Of a stretch of 64,000 bases of DNA, positions 55,888 to 64,000 are shown piece by piece. Positions within the stretch are counted from its first letter, which is position 1. Every line of letters starts with the position of its first letter. The notes under the pieces are model-generated. The model did no database searches. It was not told the DNA's origin and saw only the letters and a program-made list of their open reading frames with translations. Both the position numbers and the translations under genes were made by a program. The DNA comes from Micropruina sp. (lineage in GTDB: Bacteria > Actinomycetota > Actinomycetes > Propionibacteriales > Propionibacteriaceae), in NCBI GenBank assembly GCA_016711105.1, contig JADJTO010000002.1:346924-410923 (forward strand), read 5' to 3'.

Positions 55888-57024
55888 CAGCGCCTCCTGC
55901 CGTACAACGCCGCAGCAATCAGCAGCACGACGAGGGCGTAGCCGCCGAGCGCGAGCAGTTCAGGCCACAGTTCGGCAAAGCCGGCTCCCTTAAGAAAGAC
56001 CCCGCGGGAAATCGTGACCATGTAGCGGGCCGGGAACAGGTAGCTGATCCATTGCAGGACGATCGGGATCGAGTCCAGTGCAAAGGCGAAACCCGACAGC
56101 ATGAAGGCCGGCAAGAACGAGGCCAGAAGGGCGGTGATGTTGGCCACATCGACGCTCGGGGCGATCGCCGAAATCACCAGCCCAAGACCCAGGGACGAAA
56201 AGACGAACGCCATCGCGCCCAGCGCCAACACCAGCACGTCCCCGCGCAGCGGCACCCCGAACACGGTCATCCCGACCACGGTGATCACCACCATGTCGAC
56301 GAAGGCGAGCAGCGTCCAGGGCAGGAGCTTGCCCAGCATCAACTCGCTCTGCCTCAGGGGACTCACCGACATCTGCTCCTGGGTGCCCTGATCCCGTTCC
56401 CGAACCAGGGTCACCGCGGTCTGTTGCACCGTGACGATCATGATGATCACCACCAAGAGGCCGGGAATCAGAAAGTCCGAAGAGCGTTTCTCCGGGTTGT
56501 ACCAAGTCCGGACCCGCGGCTCCAACTGGCCCAGGCCGGTCACGTCCACGCCTTGGGTTTCGGCCCAGGCGAAGGTGAGCCGTGAGCCGTACACGCGATT
56601 CAACGCGATCGAATAGGCCTGCCCGATCCGGGCCGTGTTCGGTTCGCTGCCATCGAGGAACACCGCTACTTCCGCCCGCTCACCGGCGGCGAGTTGGCGG
56701 GCGAAGCCGGCCGGAATGACCACCACGATCCGGGCCTGGTTGCGATCGAACAACCGGTCTGCGGCGGCCACGTCGTCGGCCTGGCCCAACACCGCGAAGA
56801 AGTCCGAGGCGTCGTAGGCCTGGACGTAACTGCGGCTGGCGGGAGTCTTGTCCTGATCGACGATGACGGTGGCGACGTTCTTCACATCGAAACTGATCGC
56901 GTAGGCGAAGAGCATCAACTGCATGATCGGCAGCAACAACACCGCCGCCAGGATTCTGGGGTCACGGCGCAGATGCTTGAACTCCTTGGCCGCGATCGCG
57001 ACGACCCGGGTCCCCGCCGCTCAC
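55887..57024 (-). CDS. ABC-2 permease (YbhR/YbhS-like), first copy (one frame break)
   Basis: About 379 aa. GTG at 57024 overlaps the ATPase stop (GTGA); one extra G in a GGGG run near 57008 disrupts the first codons, after which VVAIAAKEFKHLRRDPRIL reads on into LLLPIMQLMLFAYAI. The large external domain and coupling loop LVRERDQGTQEQMSVSPLR match the sister permease. Without the frame correction no good start codon exists. Confidence 0.88.
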
Positions 57025-57962
57025 CGGGGTTCACCGCCGCCGACACCCACGTCGGCGAGGAAGGCGAAAGCCGTCTCCATGTCGACCACGATCGGCCGGA
57101 CGGTTGCGGTCAAGCCTTGCCCGGACAACCACCTATCGAGTTCCTTCACGTCCGCGCCGCTGGCCCACAACACCCGGACCAGGTCCCCATAGAGGTGCAC
57201 CGAGGTGGCTTGAGGTGCCCGTCGCACCACCGCCAACGCCTCCCGTGGGTTCTCGGCGGCCACCTCGAGCAGCGTGCCCGGGACCAACTGCTTGATCTGC
57301 TGAGGGCTCCCCCGGTGCCGAATCTGGCCTGCCTCCATGAATGCCACGTCGGTGCAGCGCTCGGCCTCGTCCATGTAGGGGGTCGACACCAGGACGGTCG
57401 TCCCGCCCCGATGCAGCCCGGCGAGGATCCGCCAGAACTCGCGCCGCGCCACCGGATCGACCCCGGTGGTGGGCTCATCGAGCAGCAACAGGTCCGGCTG
57501 ATGCATCAGCGTGACGGCCAGGGTCAGCTTCTGCTTCATGCCGCCGGAAAGGCGTCCAGCCTGTCGTCCGGCGAACTCGGCCAACCCCATGCTGGTCAGC
57601 AGGGACGCGGCCCGGGTAAGCCGCTCGGCCCGTGGCACGCCACGGAGGGTGGCGAAGAAGTCGATGTTCTCGGCCACGGTCAGATCGGGGTACATCGAGA
57701 AGCGCTGCGACATGTAACCCAGCCGTGGGGTGACCCGGTGCGGTTCCCTGGTGACCGACGAGCCGAAGACGAAGGCGTCACCGGAGCTGGCCCGTTGCAC
57801 GGTGGCAAGCATCCTGATCAGGGTCGACTTGCCCGCTCCGTCCGGCCCGAGCAGCCCGAAGACAGCCCCGTGCGGGATCTCCAGGGACACCTCGTCCACC
57901 GCCTGGATCTCGCCGAATCGGCAGCTCAGTGCTTCCGTCCGGACGGCTGGCGGGCTGGTCAC
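57021..57962 (-). CDS. ABC transporter ATP-binding protein (YbhF-like, first ATPase)
   Basis: 313 aa. Walker A LLGPDGAGKST, canonical signature RLSGGMKQKLTLA and Walker B LLLLDEPTTGVDP; the H-loop region STPYMDEA lacks the usual His. Together with the ATPase at 53.8 kb it corresponds to the two halves of E. coli YbhF, here as separate genes. GTG start overlaps the adaptor stop. Confidence 0.92.
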   Translation of the reverse strand: MTSPPAVRTEALSCRFGEIQAVDEVSLEIPHGAVFGLLGPDGAGKSTLIRMLATVQRASSGDAFVFGSSVTREPHRVTPRLGYMSQRFSMYPDLTVAENIDFFATLRGVPRAERLTRAASLLTSMGLAEFAGRQAGRLSGGMKQKLTLAVTLMHQPDLLLLDEPTTGVDPVARREFWRILAGLHRGGTTVLVSTPYMDEAERCTDVAFMEAGQIRHRGSPQQIKQLVPGTLLEVAAENPREALAVVRRAPQATSVHLYGDLVRVLWASGADVKELDRWLSGQGLTATVRPIVVDMETAFAFLADVGVGGGEPR

Positions 57963-58743
57963 CGGAAGGTCACGTCCACCGGCATACCGGCCTTCAACAG
58001 CCCGCCGCTGTCGCCTAGGCGCACGCGGACCTGATAGACCAGCCTGGCCCGCTGCTCCTTGGTTTCGACGTTGTTCGGAGTGAACTCCGATTCCGCGGCG
58101 ATGAACGACACGGTGCCCTCGAAACCGGTCGTGCTGGAGTCACTGACCACGTTGACCGGCTGGGCGATCCGGACGCCACCGATCCGGGTTTCCGGTACGA
58201 AGACCCGGACGGTCAGGTCAGCCGGATCGGTGATCGTGATCAGGGTGCGCCCGGGGCTCGCGTTCTGGCCGGCGTTCGCGGTCACGCTGACCACCGTGCC
58301 GGCATGCGGGGCGGTGATGGTGGCGTAGCCGCGCTGCACCTTGGCCAGGGACACCGCGGCATTCGCCTGGGCCAACCGAGCTTTGGCGGCAGTCACGTCC
58401 GCTTTACTGCCGTCGTCCCGGGCGTTGGTCAGCGCGGCCTTGGCTGCCTTGACGCCCTCACGAGCCTGGGTCAGTTGCAGGTCGAAGGCCCGGGAGTCCA
58501 GGGCGACCAGCTTCGCCCCTTGGTCACCTGATCACCCTCAGCCACGGTCACCGCGCTGATCCGGCCGGCCAGCGCCGGGGCCACCTGGTACTCCTTGGCC
58601 TCGACCGCTCCGGTGGCGACCAGGGCATCGGAGGTGGCGCCCCGTTGGCTCTGCCACCAATACCAGGCACCGCCCCCGATCAGCAGCAGCACCACGGCGA
58701 TGATCACCGGCACCGGCGGGTGCTTGCGAGTCCCCTGGGCCAT
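57959..58743 (-). CDS. HlyD/YbhG-like membrane fusion protein (one frame break)
   Basis: Links the exporter to the cell exterior. The N-terminal TM anchor PVIIAVVLLLIGGGAWYWW is followed by a barrel-sandwich half-motif (AKEYQVAPALAGRISAVTVA), a helical hairpin (LTQAREGVKAAKAALTNARD), and the second half-motif YATITAPHAGTVVSV. Break near 58515. Ends VKAGMPVDVTF-like (LKAGMPVDVTFR). Overlaps the ATPase start (GTGA). Confidence 0.87.
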
Positions 58744-58759
58744 CAGGCCACCTTCTTTC

Positions 58760-60145
58760 TCACGAGGTCCCTGCCGGACGGCAGGGGGAAATGGTCAGGT
58801 CGAGCGGAACGCCGATCGGGAGTGAACTGGCCGGGTTGACCGGACGAACCTCGATCGCCACCGCGCGGGTCAGGTGCACCTCATCGGTGGCGAACGAGGT
58901 CGGGGGGAACTCCGCCTGCTGCCCGATCCGGGTCACCGTGGCGGCGATGGGCCCGGGCAAGCCGTCCCGGCTCACCGCAACAGCGTCCCCCAGGCAGGTG
59001 CGGGCGAGTTGAGGGCCGGAGAGCCAACTGGCGATCCGCTGTTCGGGCGGACGGACGAGCACCGCCGGTGCGCCGGGGGCGAGCAACTCGCCAGCGCTGG
59101 GGACCCGCACCACCAGGCCGCCCACCGGCGCGGTGAGCGTGGCCAACCCCTCTTGATGACGAGCGATGGAGATGCCGAGCTTGGCGGCCCGGGCGGCGAT
59201 CCGAGAGACCGCCTTGAGGCCGCGCAGGGTCGTCCGAGCCTGGCCCAGCTTGACCTGACCTCGGAGCACCGACGCCAAGCCGGAGCGGGCCTTGGTCAGG
59301 CCGGCAGCGATCTGGACGAGAGCCTTCTCCAGCTGCGGCAACGCGGCGCGGAGCGCGGCCAGCCCGGCCCGCAGCTGCGCGCTGGCGGCGGTGAGTTTGG
59401 CGACGCCGGCGCTGAGTTGCGCGCTGGCCGCGGTGAGCTGGGCCACGGCCTGCTCCAGCTCGGCCCGTGATTCCGGCGGGGCGGTCGGCGGCAGCTGCGC
59501 CAAGGCCGCGGAGGCCTGGGCGAGCTGGGTCTTCACGGTGGCCAGTTGAGTGCTCAGGGTGCGCCGTTGGGCTTCGACGCCCGCCAGCTTGCCGGGAAGG
59601 ATCGCCAACTGGGAGCGGGCCTGAGCCCGCTTGGCCAGCAGTTGGGTCCGGTTGCGGGTGAGCGTGACGATCGCCGCCCGAATCGACTCTTCGGCGTCCT
59701 CGAGGTCGGCCTCCTTCTCGAAGGTGTCCCCGATCGCGGAGTCGAGCACGTCCACCTGCGCGGCGGCCAGCTGGGCGTCGGCTTTGGCGGCGACAACCTG
59801 GGCCTTCAGCGCGGCCCGATCCAGGCTGATCAGGGGGTCACCCGGCTGCACCAGATCACCCACCTCAACCTGGACGGCCGCGACCCGGACGAAGCTACCC
59901 AGGCCGAACCCGGCGGTCACGGTGCGTACAGGAGAGCCGGACGCGGCGCCGGTGCCCTGCGGGGCGAAGCCGGCGTCCGGGTTGACGACCGGCATCCCCA
60001 GGGCCGGCACCTGGATGCTCACCACGTCGTCGAGGACCTTGCCGGTGACGGTGATCGCTACCGGCGCGGGGGCGCAGCCAGCCAGCCAACCGACCAGGAG
60101 GAGGCTCACTCCGCCGGCGAGCACACGGCTGGCGAGACTGGTCAC
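58760..60145 (-). CDS. Lipoprotein efflux adaptor with long coiled coil
   Basis: 461 aa. Signal with lipobox LAGC, a beta domain with VEVGDLVQPGDPLISLDRAA, then about 240 residues of Ala/Leu/Gln-rich helix. Near-repeats AQLTAASAQLSAGVAKLTAA and AQLRAGLAALRAALPQLEKA suggest a long hairpin. The second lipoyl-like half is LATLTAPVGGLVVRVPSAGE. It appears to be a second adaptor, which E. coli ybhGFSR lacks. GTGA overlap with the TetR gene. Confidence 0.8.
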   Translation of the reverse strand: MTSLASRVLAGGVSLLLVGWLAGCAPAPVAITVTGKVLDDVVSIQVPALGMPVVNPDAGFAPQGTGAASGSPVRTVTAGFGLGSFVRVAAVQVEVGDLVQPGDPLISLDRAALKAQVVAAKADAQLAAAQVDVLDSAIGDTFEKEADLEDAEESIRAAIVTLTRNRTQLLAKRAQARSQLAILPGKLAGVEAQRRTLSTQLATVKTQLAQASAALAQLPPTAPPESRAELEQAVAQLTAASAQLSAGVAKLTAASAQLRAGLAALRAALPQLEKALVQIAAGLTKARSGLASVLRGQVKLGQARTTLRGLKAVSRIAARAAKLGISIARHQEGLATLTAPVGGLVVRVPSAGELLAPGAPAVLVRPPEQRIASWLSGPQLARTCLGDAVAVSRDGLPGPIAATVTRIGQQAEFPPTSFATDEVHLTRAVAIEVRPVNPASSLPIGVPLDLTISPCRPAGTS

Positions 60146-60765
60146 GACGGCTCCCGGCTGGTCAGCGAGTGCAGAAACGCGTCCACGACGAAGTCCAGGG
60201 TGTCCTCGTCCGGAGGGGATCCACCCTCAAGGCTGAACAGCCCGTCCAGGGCCACGAACGACATCACCGGCCCGACGAACATCCGCGCACTCAACTCGGG
60301 CCTGGGCACCTGGACCAACCCCGCTCGTCCGGCGTCGATCAGCACCGCCTCGACCATGCTCAGCAGTTGTGCCGGAATCGCTTGTCGGAAGACGTGCCGA
60401 ATCTCGGGCAGGTGCACCGCTTCGCCGACCAGCAACCGCAGCAACGCCATCACGTCGGGATCCATCAGGCGGTGGGTGATTCCCCGGGCCAGGCTGAGCA
60501 GGGTCTCGCGCAGCTCGGCGAGGCTGGCCGCGGGTGGCCGGGCCGCTGCCGTCGGACGCAGCGAGGACAGCTCGTCCTCGACGATGGCCCTGAGTAACTC
60601 GATCTTGCCGGGGAAGTAGGCGTAGAGCGTCTGTTTGCTGACTCCGGCCTCCGCCGTCACCGCCGCCATGCTCGTCCGCGCGAATCCACCGGAAAGAAAC
60701 AGGGTGCGGGCTGCCGCAGCGATCTGATCTCGCTTGGCCTGCGCTCGTCCGGCAACTGCCTGCAC
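60142..60765 (-). CDS. TetR-family regulator of the efflux operon
   Basis: 207 aa. The N-terminal HTH FLSGGFARTSMAAVTAEAGV then SKQTLYAYFPGK is typical; the C-terminal ligand domain resembles TetR_C regulators beside YbhG systems. GTG at 60765 lies 2 bp from a 27-bp palindromic operator. First gene of a seven-gene operon, so autoregulation of the whole exporter is likely. Confidence 0.92.
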   Translation of the reverse strand: MQAVAGRAQAKRDQIAAAARTLFLSGGFARTSMAAVTAEAGVSKQTLYAYFPGKIELLRAIVEDELSSLRPTAAARPPAASLAELRETLLSLARGITHRLMDPDVMALLRLLVGEAVHLPEIRHVFRQAIPAQLLSMVEAVLIDAGRAGLVQVPRPELSARMFVGPVMSFVALDGLFSLEGGSPPDEDTLDFVVDAFLHSLTSREPS

Positions 60766-60766
60766 G

Positions 60767-60793
60767 AATCAAACTGTACGGTTCGGTTTGATT
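60767..60793. promoter_or_regulatory. TetR operator palindrome
   Basis: AATCAAAC - 11 nt - GTTTGATT is a perfect 8-bp inverted repeat directly upstream of the TetR start. Its position, 2 bp from the start codon, would let bound repressor block initiation; the transcript may be leaderless. Confidence 0.78.
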
Positions 60794-60818
60794 CCCCACA
60801 AGGAGGAATCGGCGCTGC

Positions 60819-61508
60819 TCAGACCTCCGGGTGAGCGGCGCGGAACGCCCGGTCGTCGTTGACGTAGGCGTAATAGAAGCCGATCAGCAGACCGCCGCCG
60901 AGGTAGTTCCCGATCAACGCGATCACCACATTTCCCGCGGCGGCCAGCAGGTCGAGGCCATGCTCCAACCCGACCACGGTGAACAGGACGGTGTTGGCCA
61001 CCGAGTGCTCGAAGCCGAGGAAGGCGAAGATGAAGACCGACATGATCATCACCAGACTCTTGGTCAGGTCGTCCTTGATCTGCCCGTTGTAGACCAGCAG
61101 CATGGCCAGGTTGATCATGAAGTTACAGAGCACGGCGCGAACCAGCAGATCCAGCCAGCCGCCGGGGCCCGAGGTGATGTAGGCCAACTTATGCTCCACC
61201 GCGGCATCGACCTGGGCCAGGACCGCGCCGTCGACCAGACTGCTGCCGCGCAGCATCAGCGCCATCAGCAGCCCGCCGATGAAGTTGCCCAGGTAGCACA
61301 AGCCCAGCAGGCGTCCGGCTTGGGCGAGGCTCGTTCCCCGGTGATAGGCGCCGATGGAGACGATCATCATGTTCGAGGTGAGCAGCTCGGACTTGGTGTA
61401 GTAGATGAACACCAGGGCCCAACCGAAGCAGAGCGCGCCGACGAACTTACCGACCCCGGCCAGACTCGTCTCACCCAGCTTCAGACCGGCGAACGTGGTC
61501 ATCACGCT
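60819..61508 (-). CDS. Formate/nitrite transporter (FNT) family protein, apparently 5'-truncated
   Basis: Pentameric anion channel family. About 229 aa remain: GVGKFVGALCFGWALVFIYY and SELLTSNMM correspond to the second helix and the LFTGN-like motif. LGLCYLGNFIGGLLMA, FMINLAMLLVYNG and the C-terminal helices follow. Family members have about 50 more N-terminal residues with the first helix. Upstream the frame stays open (TVTHFSVMTTFAGLK) but has no good start or RBS before the divergent SLATT gene 86 bp away. Probably cut when that module arrived. Confidence 0.75.
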   Translation of the reverse strand, partial: SVMTTFAGLKLGETSLAGVGKFVGALCFGWALVFIYYTKSELLTSNMMIVSIGAYHRGTSLAQAGRLLGLCYLGNFIGGLLMALMLRGSSLVDGAVLAQVDAAVEHKLAYITSGPGGWLDLLVRAVLCNFMINLAMLLVYNGQIKDDLTKSLVMIMSVFIFAFLGFEHSVANTVLFTVVGLEHGLDLLAAAGNVVIALIGNYLGGGLLIGFYYAYVNDDRAFRAAHPEV

Positions 61509-61593
61509 GAAGTGCGTGACTGTCGCGGTGCGTCTCCCCTGGTGACCGCGGGGTCGCGATGGCTAGGCTTCGCTGAGCGAGAGGATGAGCCTG

Positions 61594-62478
61594 ATGGAGC
61601 AGCCCGAGTACCCGGACGCCTTCGTCATGGCGGACGCCAGTTCGGCCTGGGGCCAACGCACGCACCTGCGGCAGACCAAGCTGCAGATGGCCTTGCTGGT
61701 GGCTGGGGCGATCGCAGGCACCTTGTCCTTCCCGGTCGGTAACGGCCTCGAACTGCCGGGCATCGTCGCCACGGTGCTGTTCGTCCTGGCCCTGTTCTTG
61801 AACGCGCATCGCGCCTCGACCAGCCCGGTGACCGCCTGGTACCAGGGGCGCGCCGCGGCGGAGTCGATCAAGACCATGGCCTGGCGGTACGCGGTGGGAG
61901 GCGAGCCGTTCAGCACGTCGTTGAGTCAGCGGGAGGCCGACGACATCTTCTCCGAGCGACTGGTCGAACTGCTCGGCGCGACCCAGCCGGTGAAGGTGTC
62001 CGTGGAAGGCTCGGGTGAGCAGATCACCGGTTGGATGCGGACGACGCGAGCCCTCGACCTGGAGGCGCGACGTGCCCTCTATGACGCCTACCGGCTGCTG
62101 GACCAACAGCGGTGGTACTCCCATAAGGCCGCGGACGCCGCCGCCAAAGCCTCACGCTGGAACACCGCTCTGCTGGGGACCGAGCTGCTCGGCGTGGTCG
62201 CCGGTGCGATGAAAGCGTTCTCCTGGCCAGACCTGGTGTGGACGACCACCGACTTTGTCGGCGTCGCCGCCACCCTGGCAGCGGTCTTCGCCACCTGGAC
62301 CCAAACCAAGCAGTTCGGCCAACTGGCCGCCGCGTACAGCCTTGCTTACCAGGAACTCTCCACGATTCGGATTCGAGCGCAGCACCCGAGCGATGAGCAG
62401 GCGTGGGCGAACTTCGTCGACTCGGCGGAGGGCGCCATTTCCCGGGAGCACAGCATGTGGGTCTCGAACCGTCGTTGA
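61594..62478 (+). CDS. DUF4231/SLATT-type membrane protein
   Basis: 294 aa, intact. Two hydrophobic pairs: residues about 30-72 and 190-235. The conserved TAWYQGRAAAESIKTMAWRY then AVGGEPF is the DUF4231/SLATT_3 hallmark, and the C-terminus EGAISREHSMWVSNRR matches that family. ATG at 61594 has GAGAGG 9 nt upstream; ATG at 61585 is possible. SLATT proteins are predicted membrane effectors partnered with nucleotide or NAD sensors. Next gene, 87 bp on, encodes a TIR fusion. Confidence 0.82.
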   Translation: MEQPEYPDAFVMADASSAWGQRTHLRQTKLQMALLVAGAIAGTLSFPVGNGLELPGIVATVLFVLALFLNAHRASTSPVTAWYQGRAAAESIKTMAWRYAVGGEPFSTSLSQREADDIFSERLVELLGATQPVKVSVEGSGEQITGWMRTTRALDLEARRALYDAYRLLDQQRWYSHKAADAAAKASRWNTALLGTELLGVVAGAMKAFSWPDLVWTTTDFVGVAATLAAVFATWTQTKQFGQLAAAYSLAYQELSTIRIRAQHPSDEQAWANFVDSAEGAISREHSMWVSNRR

Positions 62479-62565
62479 GACGGTTTCTGGGATGAGTAGT
62501 TCCTCCCCTGCCCCGATCGTCCGGGGCCAACTACCATGACGCCAAGCTCGCGTCGAGGGGACGAC

Positions 62566-64000
62566 ATGGCAGCCGCCCAAGGCCGGATATTCATCAGTTA
62601 CCGACGTCAGGACACGGCGTGGCCTGCCCGGCAGCTGTATGAGGCCATGGTCGGACGGTTCGGCACCAGCAACGTGTTCAAGGACGTTGACGACATCAAC
62701 CCCGGGGATGACTTCGTCGAACAGATCGCCGGCGCGGTGGCTCAGTGCAATGTGTTGCTGGCACTGATCGGCCCGCAGTGGTTGACCGTGCAGGACCCGA
62801 CGGGTCGCCGCCGGATCGACGACCCGGACGACTTCGTTCGGCTGGAGATCGCCGCAGCACTCAGCCGGGGGATCCGGGTGGTGCCGATCCTGATCGACGG
62901 TGCTCCGATGCCGAGCCCGCAGGAGTTGCCGGCGGATCTGGCTGCGTTGACCCGTCGGCAAGCTGTCTCGATCGACCCGGTCAGCTTCAGCACCGATCGG
63001 CTGTTCGCTACTCTCGCCGAGACACTCAAGCCCCCGGCTCCCCCGCCGCTACCCCCCAAACCCCGACCAGCCAAACCGATCGGCGAACCGGGGAACCCCC
63101 AACGGACCGGCATCCTGCTCGGCGCCGGTGCGGTCGCGCTGCTCCTCATCGCGGGGTTGTTTGTCTGGCGGCCCTGGGTCAGCGTGTACACGGCCACGAA
63201 CGCTCCTGTCACGAGCACCCCGGCGTCCCCGTCCCGTCCCGGAGCGAGCCCCTCGGAAATCGTCAGCGAACCTCGCGGCGGACCGCTGGCGATCATGGCG
63301 CACCGGGGCGGCCACGAAAGGCATCAGTTGGAGACGATGCAGGCGATGGAAGCTGCCGCCCGGGAGGGTTTCTCGGTCGAGACCGACGTCCGCTACACAG
63401 CCGATCGGGTCGCGGTGATGGTGCACGACGAGGAGGCGACCAAAGGCCTGGATTGTGGGGGACAGGACATCAAGGTGGCCCAGACCACCTGGAAAGTATT
63501 GAAAGCGACCTGTCGCTCCAAGCCCACCGCGCAGGATCCGAAGAGTTACCAGATCCCCACCTTCGCCCTGACGATGGAATCGATCGCCGCGGCAAGCCCC
63601 AACGCCTGGGTGTTCCCCGAGATCAAGAACGACCTGTCCCTGGCCCAGACCAAGGAGTTCTTGGCCGTGCTCAGCGACGCCGGGATGCGTGAGCGCAGCG
63701 TGGTCACCTCCTTCACGCCAGCGAGGTTGGAGCGGGTGAAGCAGGCCGACCCGGATCAGCCGACCCTGCTGATGATGAACAAGGAACCGGTGCCGGTCTC
63801 GGAGCTGACCGAGTTGGGGGTATGGGGGGTTGGGGTCGATCAGTCGCTGGCCAACGCGGCCTACATCGAGCAACTGAAGGCGGCCAACCTCAGGGTGATG
63901 GTCTGGCTCCTGAACGACACCAAACAGTGGGCAGCGGCCAGTTCGCTGGGGGCGGACGTCGTCATGACCGACTTCCCGGAGAAGTACCGGGCCTGGAAGG
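62566..64000 (+). CDS. TIR - transmembrane - glycerophosphodiester phosphodiesterase fusion (3' end outside window)
   Basis: At least 478 codons, frame intact. ATG at 62566 follows GAGGGG. TIR domain, residues 7-152: GRIFISYRRQDTAW, BB-loop KDVDDINPGDDF, LLALIGPQWL and RLEI with a Glu at 94 placed like the catalytic Glu of TIR NADases. A Pro-rich linker and TM helix (about 182-200) follow. The GDPD domain starts near 240: IMAHRGGHE (His246, Arg247), VETDVRYTADRVAVMVHDEE (Glu272, Asp274, His287), VFPEIK and a C-terminal ADVVMTDFPEKY. TIR would be cytoplasmic and GDPD outside. I know of no described system with this architecture. Confidence 0.87.
   Translation, partial: MAAAQGRIFISYRRQDTAWPARQLYEAMVGRFGTSNVFKDVDDINPGDDFVEQIAGAVAQCNVLLALIGPQWLTVQDPTGRRRIDDPDDFVRLEIAAALSRGIRVVPILIDGAPMPSPQELPADLAALTRRQAVSIDPVSFSTDRLFATLAETLKPPAPPPLPPKPRPAKPIGEPGNPQRTGILLGAGAVALLLIAGLFVWRPWVSVYTATNAPVTSTPASPSRPGASPSEIVSEPRGGPLAIMAHRGGHERHQLETMQAMEAAAREGFSVETDVRYTADRVAVMVHDEEATKGLDCGGQDIKVAQTTWKVLKATCRSKPTAQDPKSYQIPTFALTMESIAAASPNAWVFPEIKNDLSLAQTKEFLAVLSDAGMRERSVVTSFTPARLERVKQADPDQPTLLMMNKEPVPVSELTELGVWGVGVDQSLANAAYIEQLKAANLRVMVWLLNDTKQWAAASSLGADVVMTDFPEKYRAWK

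Overview
The window looks like chromosome from a high-G+C actinobacterium (Actinomycetota). The markers are a mycothione reductase, Lsr2, ClpC, a BldC-like regulator, two 'DUF' membrane families common in the phylum (DUF2510, DUF3180), an actinobacterial PHO box and a DasR-type dre operator. The gene order dacB / zinc metalloprotease / tilS / hpt / ftsH / folE / folP / folB / folK / DUF3180 also fits. Genus cannot be fixed by eye.

Layout. 1-4.5 kb: phosphate module (pstSCAB and a SenX3-type kinase) with a PHO box before pstS. 4.5-12.4 kb: a DUF2510 protein, NagZ, mycothione reductase, and an overlapping histidine phosphatase / ResA / CcdA / ResB / CcsB cytochrome c maturation operon. 12.5-17.3 kb: N-acetylglucosamine regulon (nagA, nagB, PTS EIIC, GntR, and divergent EIIB and EIIA) around a dre operator. 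17.3-31.3 kb: housekeeping genes (HAD, bS22, bldC-like, proC, asd, radA, disA, mutY, clpC, lsr2). 31.5-43.9 kb: an orphan NuoD-like gene, the folate operon with ftsH, hpt and tilS, PBP4, ppa and sixA. 44-45.7 kb: thioredoxin behind a CsoR/CstR-like palindrome, and a PAP2 phosphatase.

45.8-53.8 kb is an accessory island. It is bounded by a 63-bp imperfect direct repeat that copies the 3' end of an ABC ATPase gene. Its core is a tightly overlapping four-gene operon: Dam-type adenine methyltransferase, calcineurin-like phosphoesterase, ORC/CDC6-like AAA ATPase, and a protein of unknown family. It also holds a SLATT two-TM protein and remains of a recombinase-in-trio element and of an IS1380 transposase. 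I cannot match the four-gene set to a named system; it is the main candidate for something undescribed.

53.8-60.8 kb is a YbhGFSR-like ABC efflux operon under a TetR regulator with a clear palindromic operator. 60.8-61.5 kb is an FNT channel gene that seems to lack its 5' end. Directly beside it starts a second candidate conflict module: a DUF4231/SLATT protein followed by a TIR - transmembrane - glycerophosphodiesterase fusion that runs off the window.

Quality warning: at least two dozen single-base reading-frame breaks occur, many in genes expected to be essential (asd, proC, folP) and often in short C/G runs. They look like assembly indels, so frame-broken genes are annotated as whole genes with the break positions given.
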